Shown here piece after piece: positions 17,936 to 26,538 of a stretch of 64,000 nucleotides of DNA. How positions within the stretch are numbered: the first letter of the stretch is position 1; each line of letters begins with the position of its first letter. The translations under genes were made by a program, and so were the position numbers. The stretch comes from Psychromarinibacter sediminicola (GTDB lineage Bacteria > Pseudomonadota > Alphaproteobacteria > Rhodobacterales > Rhodobacteraceae), in assembly GCF_029168335.1 (NCBI RefSeq), contig NZ_JARGYC010000001.1, positions 1-64,000 on the forward strand, given 5' to 3'. The notes under the pieces are model-generated. The model was not told where the DNA came from and did not search any database. It saw only the letters and a list, made by a program, of their open reading frames with translations.

Positions 17936-18004
17936 GACGTCAGCGGGCGCGCGGTGGCGGCCCGCGTCCGCCGCGCCCCGGCAACAGACCGAAAAGGCAG
18001 CAAT

Positions 18005-19129
18005 ATGACCCGAGTTCTGACCACCCATGTCGGCTCGCTCCCTCGGACGCAGGAAGTGGTCGACTTCATCTTCGCCCGCGAACGCGGCGAGGCGCATGAC
18101 GCCGACGCCTTCGACGCCTGCATGACCCGCGCGGTCTCGGACACGGTCCGCAAGCAGAAGGAGGCGGGGATCGACATCGTGTCCGATGGCGAAACCTCGA
18201 AGATCTCCTACGCGACCTATGTGAAAGACCGCTATACCGGCTTCGACGGGGACAGCCCGCGCAACGCGCCGGCCGATCTCAAGGCCTTCCCGAGCTTTCT
18301 CAAACGCATCGCCGACGAGGGCGGGACACCGCAATACGCCCGCCCGATGTGCGTGGGCGAGGTGAAATCCAAGGGGCAGGACGCGCTGCGAAAGGACATC
18401 GACAACCTGAAGGCGGCGATGGACGAGCACGGGGTCGAGCGTGGGTTCATGAACGCGGCGAGCCCCGGGGTGATCTCGCTCTTCCTGCAGAACGATCACT
18501 ACCCGACGCGGGACGCCTATCTCGCCGCCCTGGCCGACGCCATGGCCGAGGAATACCGCACCATCGTCGATGCCGGCCTCGACTTGCAACTCGACTGTCC
18601 GGACCTCGCCCTGTCGCGGCACATGCTGTTCACCGATCTCTCGGACGAGGCCTTCGTCAAGGTCGCCGCTGCCCATGTGGAGGCGCTGAACCACGCGCTG
18701 GACGGCATACCGGAAGAGAAGGTCCGCATCCACATCTGCTGGGGCAATTACGAGGGACCGCATGTCTGCGACATCCCGATGTCCCGGATGTTCGACACGC
18801 TGATGTCGGCCCGCGCGCGCTATGTCCTGTTCGAAACCTCGAACCCGCGGCATGGCCACGAATGGTCCGTGTTCCGCGACCGCAAGGCAGACATTCCCGA
18901 GGACAAGGTGCTGGTGCCTGGCGTGGTGGACACGACCACGAATTTCGTCGAGCACCCGGACCTCGTGGCGCAGCGCATCGCGCGCTTCGTCGACATCGTC
19001 GGGGCGGATCGCGTGATCGCCGGGTCGGATTGCGGCTTTGGCACCTTCGCGGGCTATGGCGCCGTGGATCCGGACATCGCCTATGCCAAGCTCGCGGCCA
19101 TGGCCGAGGGAGCGGCGCGGGTGGCATGA
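18005..19129 (+). CDS. MetE C-terminal-like zinc thiol-alkylating enzyme (EaCoMT-like)
   Basis: A 374-residue protein corresponding to the catalytic C-terminal half of cobalamin-independent methionine synthase. It has THVGSLPR near the start, and zinc ligands H243 and C245 (IHICWG), E277 (LFETSN) and C343 (GSDCGFG). Lacking the MetE N-terminal half, it belongs with stand-alone relatives such as epoxyalkane:coenzyme M transferase and MetE-II types. In this context it is more likely to add or remove a thiol or methyl group on a catabolic intermediate than to make methionine. Overlaps the next gene as ATGA. Confidence 0.78.
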   Translation: MTRVLTTHVGSLPRTQEVVDFIFARERGEAHDADAFDACMTRAVSDTVRKQKEAGIDIVSDGETSKISYATYVKDRYTGFDGDSPRNAPADLKAFPSFLKRIADEGGTPQYARPMCVGEVKSKGQDALRKDIDNLKAAMDEHGVERGFMNAASPGVISLFLQNDHYPTRDAYLAALADAMAEEYRTIVDAGLDLQLDCPDLALSRHMLFTDLSDEAFVKVAAAHVEALNHALDGIPEEKVRIHICWGNYEGPHVCDIPMSRMFDTLMSARARYVLFETSNPRHGHEWSVFRDRKADIPEDKVLVPGVVDTTTNFVEHPDLVAQRIARFVDIVGADRVIAGSDCGFGTFAGYGAVDPDIAYAKLAAMAEGAARVA

Positions 19130-19827
19130 CGCCGCTTGTCCTTCTCCCGGGCATGATGTGCGACGCGCGGCTCTTCGGGCCGCAGTTCGCCGCGTTCTCC
19201 GGGAGCCGGGCCATGCAGTGCGCGCCGATCGGCGGGGCGGCGACCATGACGGAGCTCGCGGCGCAGGTGCTGGCCGACGCCCCGCCGCGCTTTGCGCTGG
19301 CGGGGCTGTCCATGGGCGGGATCGTGGCGATGGAGATCGCCGCGCAGGCGCCGGAGCGGCTGGCCGGCCTGGCGCTTCTGGACACGAACCCGTTGGCCGA
19401 ACGGCCCGAGGTGCAGGCCCGCCGCGCCCCGCAGATGGACAAGGCGCGCGCCGGGGCGCTGCACGCCGTCATGCGCGACGAGATGAAGCCCAACTATCTG
19501 ACCGAGGGGCCGAACCGCACCGCGATCCTCGACCTCTGCATGGAGATGGCGATGGCGCTGGGCCCCGAGCAATTCGTGAACCAGTCGCTTGCGCTGCGCG
19601 ACCGGCCGGACCGGCAGGAGACATTGCGGTCGGTGACATGCCCCACGCTGATCCTCTGCGGATGGGACGACGCGCTTTGCCCGGTGGAGCGGCACGCGCT
19701 GATGCATGATCTGGTGGCCGATAGCCGCCTGGTCGTGATCGAGAGGGCGGGGCACCTGCCCACGCTGGAACAACCCGAAAAGACCAATGCCGCCCTGGCG
19801 GACTGGCTGGAGACAACCGATGAATGA
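19126..19827 (+). CDS. Alpha/beta-fold hydrolase
   Basis: A 233-residue hydrolase. Oxyanion-hole strand LVLLPGMM, nucleophile elbow GLSMGG with Ser62, acid residue in LILCGWDDALCP and catalytic His in RAGHLPTLEQP. It resembles 3-oxoadipate enol-lactonase-like and carboxylesterase proteins, so it likely hydrolyses an ester, thioester or lactone. Coupled to both neighbours by short overlaps. Confidence 0.85.
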   Translation: MTPLVLLPGMMCDARLFGPQFAAFSGSRAMQCAPIGGAATMTELAAQVLADAPPRFALAGLSMGGIVAMEIAAQAPERLAGLALLDTNPLAERPEVQARRAPQMDKARAGALHAVMRDEMKPNYLTEGPNRTAILDLCMEMAMALGPEQFVNQSLALRDRPDRQETLRSVTCPTLILCGWDDALCPVERHALMHDLVADSRLVVIERAGHLPTLEQPEKTNAALADWLETTDE

Positions 19828-20515
19828 CGAGCTTCTGACGCTCCTGCAAAGCGTCGACACGCCCACGATCTGCAACGCCATCGAGACCGCGCAGGGCACG
19901 CGCGGCTTCGACGCCTATACCCGCGGCACCGTGCAATGCTCCGACCCCGAAGCGCCTGCGATCGTGGGGTATGCCGTGACTGCGCGGATCGCCGCTCTGG
20001 CCCCACCGGAAGACCCGGCCGAGGAGGTCCGGGCCCGCCGCATGGCCTATTACAAGGCGATGGCCGAGGGGACGAAGCCGTCGGTCGCGGTGGTCGAGGA
20101 CCAGGATTACCCGAACTGCGTGGGCGCATACTGGGGCGAGGTGAACACGAGCGTGCACAAGGGCTTCGGCATGTCCGGAGCGGTGACCAACGGGGTGATG
20201 CGGGATCTGGGCGACCTCGCCCCCGGCTTTCCGGTGATCGCGGGGTCGATCGGGCCCAGTCATGCCTTCGTGCATGTCACGGAGATCGATGTCCCGGTCA
20301 CGCTCTTCGGCCTGACGGTGCGGCCGGGCGACCTGGTACATGCCGACCGGCACGGCGCGGTGGTCATCCCGCCGGAGCTGCTCGAGGCGCTGCCTGCGGC
20401 CATCGACAAGATGCGACGCACGGAAGACCTGGTCCTCGGTCCCGCCCGCGAGGACGGCTTCGATTTCGAGACGTTCGAGGCGGCATGGAGCGCTTTCGAG
20501 AAGGCCCGTACATGA
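19820..20515 (+). CDS. RraA-like aldolase/decarboxylase
   Basis: A 231-residue protein of the RraA/HMG-aldolase family. Visible landmarks: VDTPTICNAIE at the start, the central GxxTNGVMRDL block (SGAVTNGVMRDLGDLAPGFPVIAGSIGP), and RPGDLVHADRHGAVVIPPE with the metal-binding Asp region. Relatives are divalent-metal class II aldolases for 4-hydroxy-4-methyl-2-oxoglutarate and oxaloacetate decarboxylases; true RNase-E inhibitors are shorter. A retro-aldol or decarboxylation step late in the pathway is plausible. The start overlaps the hydrolase gene by 8 bp. Confidence 0.82.
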   Translation: MNDELLTLLQSVDTPTICNAIETAQGTRGFDAYTRGTVQCSDPEAPAIVGYAVTARIAALAPPEDPAEEVRARRMAYYKAMAEGTKPSVAVVEDQDYPNCVGAYWGEVNTSVHKGFGMSGAVTNGVMRDLGDLAPGFPVIAGSIGPSHAFVHVTEIDVPVTLFGLTVRPGDLVHADRHGAVVIPPELLEALPAAIDKMRRTEDLVLGPAREDGFDFETFEAAWSAFEKART

Positions 20516-21861
20516 CGGACAGCCCGTGCGACCTGACCCTCGCGGAGGCCGGCAGAGCGCTCCGCAGTGGACGGTTGACCAGCGAAGCACTGACGCGCGC
20601 CCATGTCGACCGGATAGAGGCACAGGACGGACGGATCGGCGCCTTCGTCCATGTCGCGGCGGAGGAGGCCCTGGCCGCGGCGCGTGTGGCGGATACGCGG
20701 ATGCAGGCAGGAACGGATCTCGGACCGCTGCACGGAATTCCTTTCGCGGTGAAGGACGTGATCGACGTCGCCGGCTGGCCGGTTCGCTGGGGCTCGCGCC
20801 TGCAGGCGACGCGGCGGGCGCGCGAGACGGCGCCGGCGGTGCAACGCCTGATCGATGGCGGGGCCGTGCCGCTCGGCCTCGTGGCAAGCTATGAGATGGC
20901 GACCGTCGGACCCGACGCCGAAAGCCTCTATCCACAGCCGAAGAACCCATGGAACAGGGATCACGTGACGGGCGGTTCTTCCTCCGGGTCGGCGGCCGCG
21001 GTGGCGGCAGGGCTGGTGCGGCTGTCCCTTGGCACGGATACCGGCGGATCGGTGCGCAGCCCGGCGTCCTATTGCGGCGTCGTAGGGTTGAAGCCGACCG
21101 CAGGTGCAGTGCCGCGGGACGGCGTCATGGAATTGTCGGGGACAATGGATCACGTCGGAGTCGTCGCGCGAACGGCCGCGGACGCAGCCGCCGCGGCGGC
21201 CGTGCTGTCGGGGCAGGTGGCCGGGTCGGAGCGCGCGGTCGCCGGGCTGCGTCTCGCCTACGGACGCGGCTGGGCCGAGGACGAGGCGGCCCACGCGGAC
21301 CTGATGCCGCTGCTCGATGCCGCGGCCTCGGTGCTCAGCCTGTGTGGCGCGACGGTACAGATCCGCGCACTGCCGGACTATGCGGGGATCGAGACGGTCG
21401 GCTCGGACATCCTGCTGTCGGAAGGCTTTGCCGCGCATGGGGCCGATGTGGCGGCGGCCGATGCCGAGGCGGTCGGACCGATGGCGCGGGCCAGTATCCT
21501 GTCGGGCGGCGAGATCGGAGTGGCGCGGCTGAAGGCGGCGCGCGCGCGGGTCGAAACGCTTCGGACGCAGATCGAGGCGCTGCTGGCCGACCACGATGCG
21601 CTGATCCTGCCCACGACGTTGACGCCCGCCCCGGCCTTTTCGGCCTTCCGGGCCGGGGTTCCGGTCTGGACGCCGATGCGTACCATACCCTTCAACCTGA
21701 CCGGGCATCCGGCGCTTTCCGTGCCGATGGGATATGCCGACGGTCTGCCGATGGGATTGCAGATCGTCGGACGGCATGGCGACGACGCGACGGTGCTGGC
21801 GATCGGCGCCGCCTTCGAGGCGGCGACCGATCATTCCGTGCTTCAGCCGGCCTTCGCCTGA
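20512..21861 (+). CDS. Amidase (amidase-signature family)
   Basis: A 449-residue amidase with the Ser-cisSer-Lys triad: K81 (FAVKDVIDVAG), S156 (GGSSSGS) and S180 (TDTGGSVRSPA). It hydrolyses an amide, suggesting that the imported compound or an intermediate carries nitrogen. It is the last gene of the rightward operon; its 3' end overlaps the converging HisD-like gene by 19 bp. GatA is unlikely because gatB/gatC are absent. Confidence 0.88.
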   Translation: MTDSPCDLTLAEAGRALRSGRLTSEALTRAHVDRIEAQDGRIGAFVHVAAEEALAAARVADTRMQAGTDLGPLHGIPFAVKDVIDVAGWPVRWGSRLQATRRARETAPAVQRLIDGGAVPLGLVASYEMATVGPDAESLYPQPKNPWNRDHVTGGSSSGSAAAVAAGLVRLSLGTDTGGSVRSPASYCGVVGLKPTAGAVPRDGVMELSGTMDHVGVVARTAADAAAAAAVLSGQVAGSERAVAGLRLAYGRGWAEDEAAHADLMPLLDAAASVLSLCGATVQIRALPDYAGIETVGSDILLSEGFAAHGADVAAADAEAVGPMARASILSGGEIGVARLKAARARVETLRTQIEALLADHDALILPTTLTPAPAFSAFRAGVPVWTPMRTIPFNLTGHPALSVPMGYADGLPMGLQIVGRHGDDATVLAIGAAFEAATDHSVLQPAFA

Positions 21862-23138
21862 AGGCGGTCGAGCCGCAGCTGCGCGGCACGGCGATGCCCG
21901 TCGAGCCCCTCGCTGGCGCTCTGGCGCACGGCGGGGGGCGCGACCGCCTTCACGCCCTCGGCATCCATCCACTGATGCGTGACCGTCTTGACGTAGCTGC
22001 CGACCCAAAGCCCGCCGGTGTAACGGGCCGCCGCCATGGTGGGCAGCGTGTGGTTCGTGCCGCAGCACTTGTCGGAGTAAACGACGCTGGCCATCTCGCC
22101 GATGAACAGAGAACCGTAGTTCCGCAGCTCTCTGGCCGTCGCCTGCGGGTCGGCGGTGTGGACCTGCAGGTGTTCGGCGGCGATATGATCGGAATAGGCG
22201 ATCATCGCGGTCGTATCCTCGCAGATCGCGATCTCGCCCTTGGCCTCCCAGGCCTCCCGCGCGGTCTCGGCTGTCGCGAGTTCGGTGAGCTGGCGGGCGA
22301 CCTCTGCCTCGACGGCTTCGGCCAGCTTGGCATCGGTGGTGATCAGGCCGACCCGGGTTTTCACGTCATGCTCGGCCTGAGCAAGCAGGTCGGTCGCGAT
22401 CATCTCGGCGTCGCCGGTCTGGTCGGCGACAACGTAGATCTCGGACGGACCTGCGAGCTGGTCGATACCGACGGGGCCGAAGACCTGCCGTTTCGCCTCG
22501 TTCACGAAGGCATTGCCGGGGCCGACGATCTTGTCCGTCGCCGGCACCGTCTCGGTGCCATAGGCCATGGCTGCGATGGCCTGCGCGCCGCCGATCAGGA
22601 AGATCCGGTCGGCGCCGGACAGGTGGCAACCGGCGATCATCGCGCGGTGGGCGTTGGGCGGTAGGCAGGCGATCACCTCGTCCACGCCGGCGACCTTGGC
22701 CGGGACGATGGTCATGATCGGCGCGGACAAAAGCGGGTAACGCCCGCCAGGGACGTAGCAGCCCACGCGCCCGATGGGGATGATGCGGTGGCCCAGATGC
22801 ACGCCGGGGCGGATCTCGACGTCGAGCGGCAGCATCGTCTCAAGCTGCGCCTCGGCAAATCTGCGTACGTTTGCAATCGCGAATTCGGTATCTTCCCGGG
22901 TCTGCGGATCGAGCTCTGCCAGGGCAGCTTCGCGCGCCTCCGGTCCGACCTCGAAGGACGTCAGGTCGCTCCGGTCGAACTTCTGCGCGTATTCGGTGAC
23001 GGCCGCATCGCCGCGCTCCCGCACGGCAGAGAGGATCTCGGATACGGTCTTTTCCAGATTGGAGGCTTCCGCGCCCGCGGTCTCGGACGGGCGGCGGAGA
23101 TGGCGGACGCCCTGGAAGCTGGCGGCATGGGTAAGCAA
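21843..23138 (-). CDS. Second histidinol-dehydrogenase-like enzyme
   Basis: About 431 residues. HisD-superfamily blocks: [82 protein letters not shown] and [12 protein letters not shown]. It is clearly diverged from the copy at 11733, so the two probably act on different alcohols, or on the two enantiomers of one. The frame is open up to 23204; I prefer TTG 23138, close to family N-termini and leaving operator 3 (23197-23216) in the promoter. It converges on the amidase gene and belongs to the same regulon. Confidence 0.8.
   Translation of the reverse strand: MLTHAASFQGVRHLRRPSETAGAEASNLEKTVSEILSAVRERGDAAVTEYAQKFDRSDLTSFEVGPEAREAALAELDPQTREDTEFAIANVRRFAEAQLETMLPLDVEIRPGVHLGHRIIPIGRVGCYVPGGRYPLLSAPIMTIVPAKVAGVDEVIACLPPNAHRAMIAGCHLSGADRIFLIGGAQAIAAMAYGTETVPATDKIVGPGNAFVNEAKRQVFGPVGIDQLAGPSEIYVVADQTGDAEMIATDLLAQAEHDVKTRVGLITTDAKLAEAVEAEVARQLTELATAETAREAWEAKGEIAICEDTTAMIAYSDHIAAEHLQVHTADPQATARELRNYGSLFIGEMASVVYSDKCCGTNHTLPTMAAARYTGGLWVGSYVKTVTHQWMDAEGVKAVAPPAVRQSASEGLDGHRRAAQLRLDRLQAKAG
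22861..22876. promoter_or_regulatory. Possible auxiliary LacI-type operator inside the HisD-like gene
   Basis: CTGCGTACGTTTGCAA contains the same ACGTTTGCAA half as operators 1 and 3, about 340 bp inside the gene from operator 3. LacI-type repressors often loop to such internal sites. It also codes for conserved protein sequence, so chance is possible. Confidence 0.25.
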
Positions 23139-23196
23139 GACGATCCCTTTCGGATAGAGCGTTGTCAAACGCGAGTCTTGTAGCAAGCCCAGCCGA

Positions 23197-23216
23197 AATT
23201 GCAAACGTATTCACTT
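23197..23216. promoter_or_regulatory. LacI-type operator 3
   Basis: AATTGCAAACGTATTCACTT is a CG-centred dyad with 7 of 9 paired positions matching. It lies about 60 bp upstream of the leftward HisD-like gene. The core TTGCAAACGTAT matches the reverse complement of operator 1 (ATACGTTTGCAA). Confidence 0.55.
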
Positions 23217-23386
23217 CGGCGGGAAGGTGCGGACGGATCCTGTTTCCAAGGGTTTCATGAGTGACGTGGATCGAAGCAGGTTGCGGCCATGTGTCCGGCG
23301 CGGTGCGCTGCTCTCGGTGACCCGACATTGCATGCGGTCCAATGACGGCGACCAATGCAGCTGACCGGTTCGTCTTCCGGCGCCCT

Positions 23387-25852
23387 CTATGGCTGTCCTG
23401 TCTCTGCCGTCACGAAGGGAAACCAGCCCGTTTCACCGACGAGCACGGACGGGGTGCCTGCCCCGTCTCGCATGACAAGCTGGCAATTCTCGATCTCGGT
23501 TTCCTCCCAGACCCACCTGTCGCAGAGGCGCGCGTCGACGACGCGGCTTCGTCCCTCTCTCGCGCGCGGCAGCGGACCGAAGGCGCCGTCCTGGAACAGC
23601 ACGCCGTCGGCCGTGCGCACCTGGGTCCAGTCCTGCAGGACGAGCCATGTCCGGCGACCGGCAATCCGGCGGTCGAACAGGCGCTCCTCGATCTCCGCCC
23701 CCGAGAGCGGGACCGCCCGCGCCATGTTCTGCGCGTCCTCCGCCTCGCCGGAGGCCTCGAACAGTCGGTTGCGGAACCGCGCATCGACCGCCGCGTCCGC
23801 GAAACGGATCAGGGTCGCGGCCTCTGCCGCGGTCGGCCGCCGCCATGTCGCGGCACGCGGGTTCTCATAGGTCACATCGCCCATCCGCCAGGCGCCGAAG
23901 GGGCGGCTTTCCAGGGCCGCGACAAGCTCCCGGAACGCGGCGCGCGACGCCGCTTCGTCCGCGCCGGCGAGGATGGCGGACCGCAGGGCGAGGAGCTGCA
24001 GCGGACGGCCCCGCGCTGTCAGGAACGCCGTCTCGACCGCCTCGCGGGCGCGGTCCATCTCATCGTCGGCAAAGGCCGCGAGTCCCAGCGACAGGTATCC
24101 GTCCTCCGGCGCGGCCGGCGACAGCACGATCGCCCGGGTCGCAAGACGCCTCGCGGCATCCGTCTCGCCGGTGAGCGCGAGGCTTCGCGACAGAACCGCG
24201 AGCGCGCCGACATGAGCGCTGTCCAGGTCGAGTGCCCGCCGGGCGAGATCCTGCGCCGCAAGATGGTCGAGGCGGCGCAGCGCGAGCCTTGACCGTGCGG
24301 CCAGGATATCGGGGTGTTCCACATTGGCCGCGGCAAGCTCCCGTTTCAGCCGCAAGTAACCTTCCAGCCAATGCAGCCCCGCGGCGCGGGCGAAATCGTC
24401 CGCCCCGAAGGCGACCCGTTCGTAGGCGATGGCCAATCCTGCAACGGGTTCGGGGGCGTCGGGATGCGCCTCGGCCAGCTCGGTCAGCCGTTCGATGGCC
24501 TCTGCATTGCCCTCGGGCGCGCCGGAATGCAGCCGGCCGAGGGCGGCCAGATAGGCCGGTACGGCGGCCTCGGGAAGTGCGACCGGCTCGGTCGCGGGCA
24601 AGGGTGTCAGCGCGATGCCGATCCCCTCGGAGATCCGGGTGACGGTCGCGTCGCGCACGGCGCGAAGCGCGTCTTCCGATCCGGCGAAGCGGTCGGCCCA
24701 GATCTCGCGCCCGCCATCGGTTTCGGTGATCCAGACGTTAAGCACCCACCGGTCCTCGTCGCTCCGCATGCGTCCGCGCAGGACGTGACTGGCGCCGCTC
24801 GACGCCTCGTCCCCATCCGCCACGAGGCGCCCGCTTTCGCGCGACAGCACGTCGATGTCGGACCGCCGGACGAGCGCTGTCGAGAGGTCGTCGGAAAACC
24901 CGCGCGCAAGGTCCGGCGCCACCCCGTCGCCCGCGTCAAAGGGGCGGACGAGCAGCCGGACGATATCCGGGTCGGGCCGGGGGCCGGGGGCCAGCGTCGC
25001 CCACAGGAGCGCCGCGCCGAGAAGGACGGCGCCTGCCATCGCGATGACGACGGGCCGGAGCGCCGGGACAGGCCGGCGGGGGCGGCTGGCGTTCGAGGCC
25101 GCGTCGTCGAAGGCGCCGGCGCGGATCCGCGCCGCGAGGTCGGCAAGCGCGTCGGACGGCGCGATGCCGAGATCCGTGGAAAGCAGCGTGGCGAAGGCGT
25201 CCGCGGCCTCGATGGCCGCGGCGGGGCGTCCGGCGCGGGCAAGCAGCAGCATCCGGACGCGCAGGGCCGGTTCGTTGTAGGGGTCGATCGACAGGAGCCG
25301 GTCGACGAGCGGCATCTCCGCCGCCTCCGGCGCACGCTCCCAGGCCGCCATCAGGGCGGTGCCGCCGTCGACAGCATAGCCCTCAAGCCGCGCGCGTTCG
25401 GCCGCGCGCCATTCCGCGTAGCCCTCCTCCGTGTCGATGGAGAGATCGTCGAGGAACGGGCCTTCATACAGGTTCAGGCAACACCTCTGCCCGGCCTCGC
25501 CGCCTTCCGTGAATGCTGCTTCGAGCTCCCAGGCGTCGGCCGATAGGAGATCGGCGTCGAGCGCCACGGTGTCGGGCCGGGCCTTGATGAGATCCGGGGC
25601 CGTCCCGTTAAGGGCGCGGCGCAGGCTGTAGAGCGCCTGGCTGAGCGAGGCCAGCGACTGGCGCGTATCGACGCGGGACCACAGAAGGTTGGCAAGCTGC
25701 TCGCGCCGGAGCGGCTGACCCTTGGCCATGACGAGAACGGCCAGGAGCGCGCGCGCCTTCCGTGTCTCGATGGGGATCGGACGGCGATCGCCGGTGGCAA
25801 GCGCGAACGTGCCGAGAAGGGTAGCCTGAAGCCGCGTCATCCCATCGAGCAT
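23387..25852 (-). CDS. BTAD/winged-helix regulator with TM, TolB-like and TPR-type regions
   Basis: An 821-residue multidomain protein. Residues about 5-95 form an OmpR/SARP-type winged helix (TLLGTFALATGDRRPIPIETRKARALLAVL, QLANLLWS, SLSQALYSLRRAL). About 100-255 is a bacterial transcriptional activator domain. A membrane helix lies near 275-293 (PVVIAMAGAVLLGAALLWATL). About 300-420 is a TolB N-terminal-like segment, followed by TPR-like helices to the end. This plan occurs in alphaproteobacterial regulators related to the CadC/adenylate-cyclase TPR group. DNA binding at the membrane is implied; targets are unknown. An in-frame ATG at 25840 is an alternative start. Confidence 0.75.
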   Translation of the reverse strand: MLDGMTRLQATLLGTFALATGDRRPIPIETRKARALLAVLVMAKGQPLRREQLANLLWSRVDTRQSLASLSQALYSLRRALNGTAPDLIKARPDTVALDADLLSADAWELEAAFTEGGEAGQRCCLNLYEGPFLDDLSIDTEEGYAEWRAAERARLEGYAVDGGTALMAAWERAPEAAEMPLVDRLLSIDPYNEPALRVRMLLLARAGRPAAAIEAADAFATLLSTDLGIAPSDALADLAARIRAGAFDDAASNASRPRRPVPALRPVVIAMAGAVLLGAALLWATLAPGPRPDPDIVRLLVRPFDAGDGVAPDLARGFSDDLSTALVRRSDIDVLSRESGRLVADGDEASSGASHVLRGRMRSDEDRWVLNVWITETDGGREIWADRFAGSEDALRAVRDATVTRISEGIGIALTPLPATEPVALPEAAVPAYLAALGRLHSGAPEGNAEAIERLTELAEAHPDAPEPVAGLAIAYERVAFGADDFARAAGLHWLEGYLRLKRELAAANVEHPDILAARSRLALRRLDHLAAQDLARRALDLDSAHVGALAVLSRSLALTGETDAARRLATRAIVLSPAAPEDGYLSLGLAAFADDEMDRAREAVETAFLTARGRPLQLLALRSAILAGADEAASRAAFRELVAALESRPFGAWRMGDVTYENPRAATWRRPTAAEAATLIRFADAAVDARFRNRLFEASGEAEDAQNMARAVPLSGAEIEERLFDRRIAGRRTWLVLQDWTQVRTADGVLFQDGAFGPLPRAREGRSRVVDARLCDRWVWEETEIENCQLVMRDGAGTPSVLVGETGWFPFVTAETGQP

Positions 25853-26016
25853 CCGGCCAAGCCGGAGGCCGGGTCAAGCGGCTGCGTGGGACGGTTCCGA
25901 CCCCGACGGCGCCCACGACGCCACTTTTGAGAGCGTCTTGAGACCGGATTGGCCCGAATCTGAGAGGCGCCGGGCAAGCAGTCCCCATTGCAACGCAGCG
26001 CATGGGAGCCTGTCCG

Positions 26017-26538
26017 ATGACCATTCTCAAATCCAGCCTGATCGCCTTGATCCTCGCCGCCCCCGCGGGCGCGGCCCCGCTGATCGAGGGCCACGAGGCG
26101 CCCTACGAGCAACGCATGATCCTCGACACGATGGAGGAACTGAACCTCTGGCTCGACGGCTACACCGACCTGCCGCGGTCGGACGTGCCGCTGGCCCGCG
26201 TCGAATTCGTCCAGCCCGGGGCCGACATCCTCTATGACGGGCACATGACCCAGATCGACCAGACCGTGCGGGGCGTTTACGATGCCGACACGGCGACGAT
26301 CTACCTCGTGCGGCAGTGGTACGGCGTGACCGCCTTCGACCGCAGCGTGCTCCTGCACGAAATGGTGCACCACCGTCAGGCGAACGCGAAGCACTGGTAT
26401 TGCCCGCAGGCGATGGAGTGGGACGCCTACCTGATCCAGGAGGACTATCTGAACGCGCATGGCGAAACGGGGGATTTCAACTGGGCCTGGGTGCTGCTTG
26501 CGTCGAGCTGCGCGGTGCGCGACCATCACCCCGACTGA
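26017..26538 (+). CDS. Secreted HExxH putative metallopeptidase
   Basis: A 173-residue protein. Signal peptide about 1-20 (LIALILAAPAGAA), then a compact domain with the zinc motif HEMVHH (LLHEMVHHRQ) and a downstream Cys/Glu-rich stretch AKHWYCPQAMEWDAYLIQEDYL that could supply the third ligand (Glu). I prefer ATG 26017 because GGAG at 26004-26008 is well spaced. It looks like the short DUF6647-type proteins of Rhodobacterales; peptidase activity is inferred from the motif only. Divergent from the BTAD regulator and abutting the converging PotD-like gene. Confidence 0.6.
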   Translation: MTILKSSLIALILAAPAGAAPLIEGHEAPYEQRMILDTMEELNLWLDGYTDLPRSDVPLARVEFVQPGADILYDGHMTQIDQTVRGVYDADTATIYLVRQWYGVTAFDRSVLLHEMVHHRQANAKHWYCPQAMEWDAYLIQEDYLNAHGETGDFNWAWVLLASSCAVRDHHPD

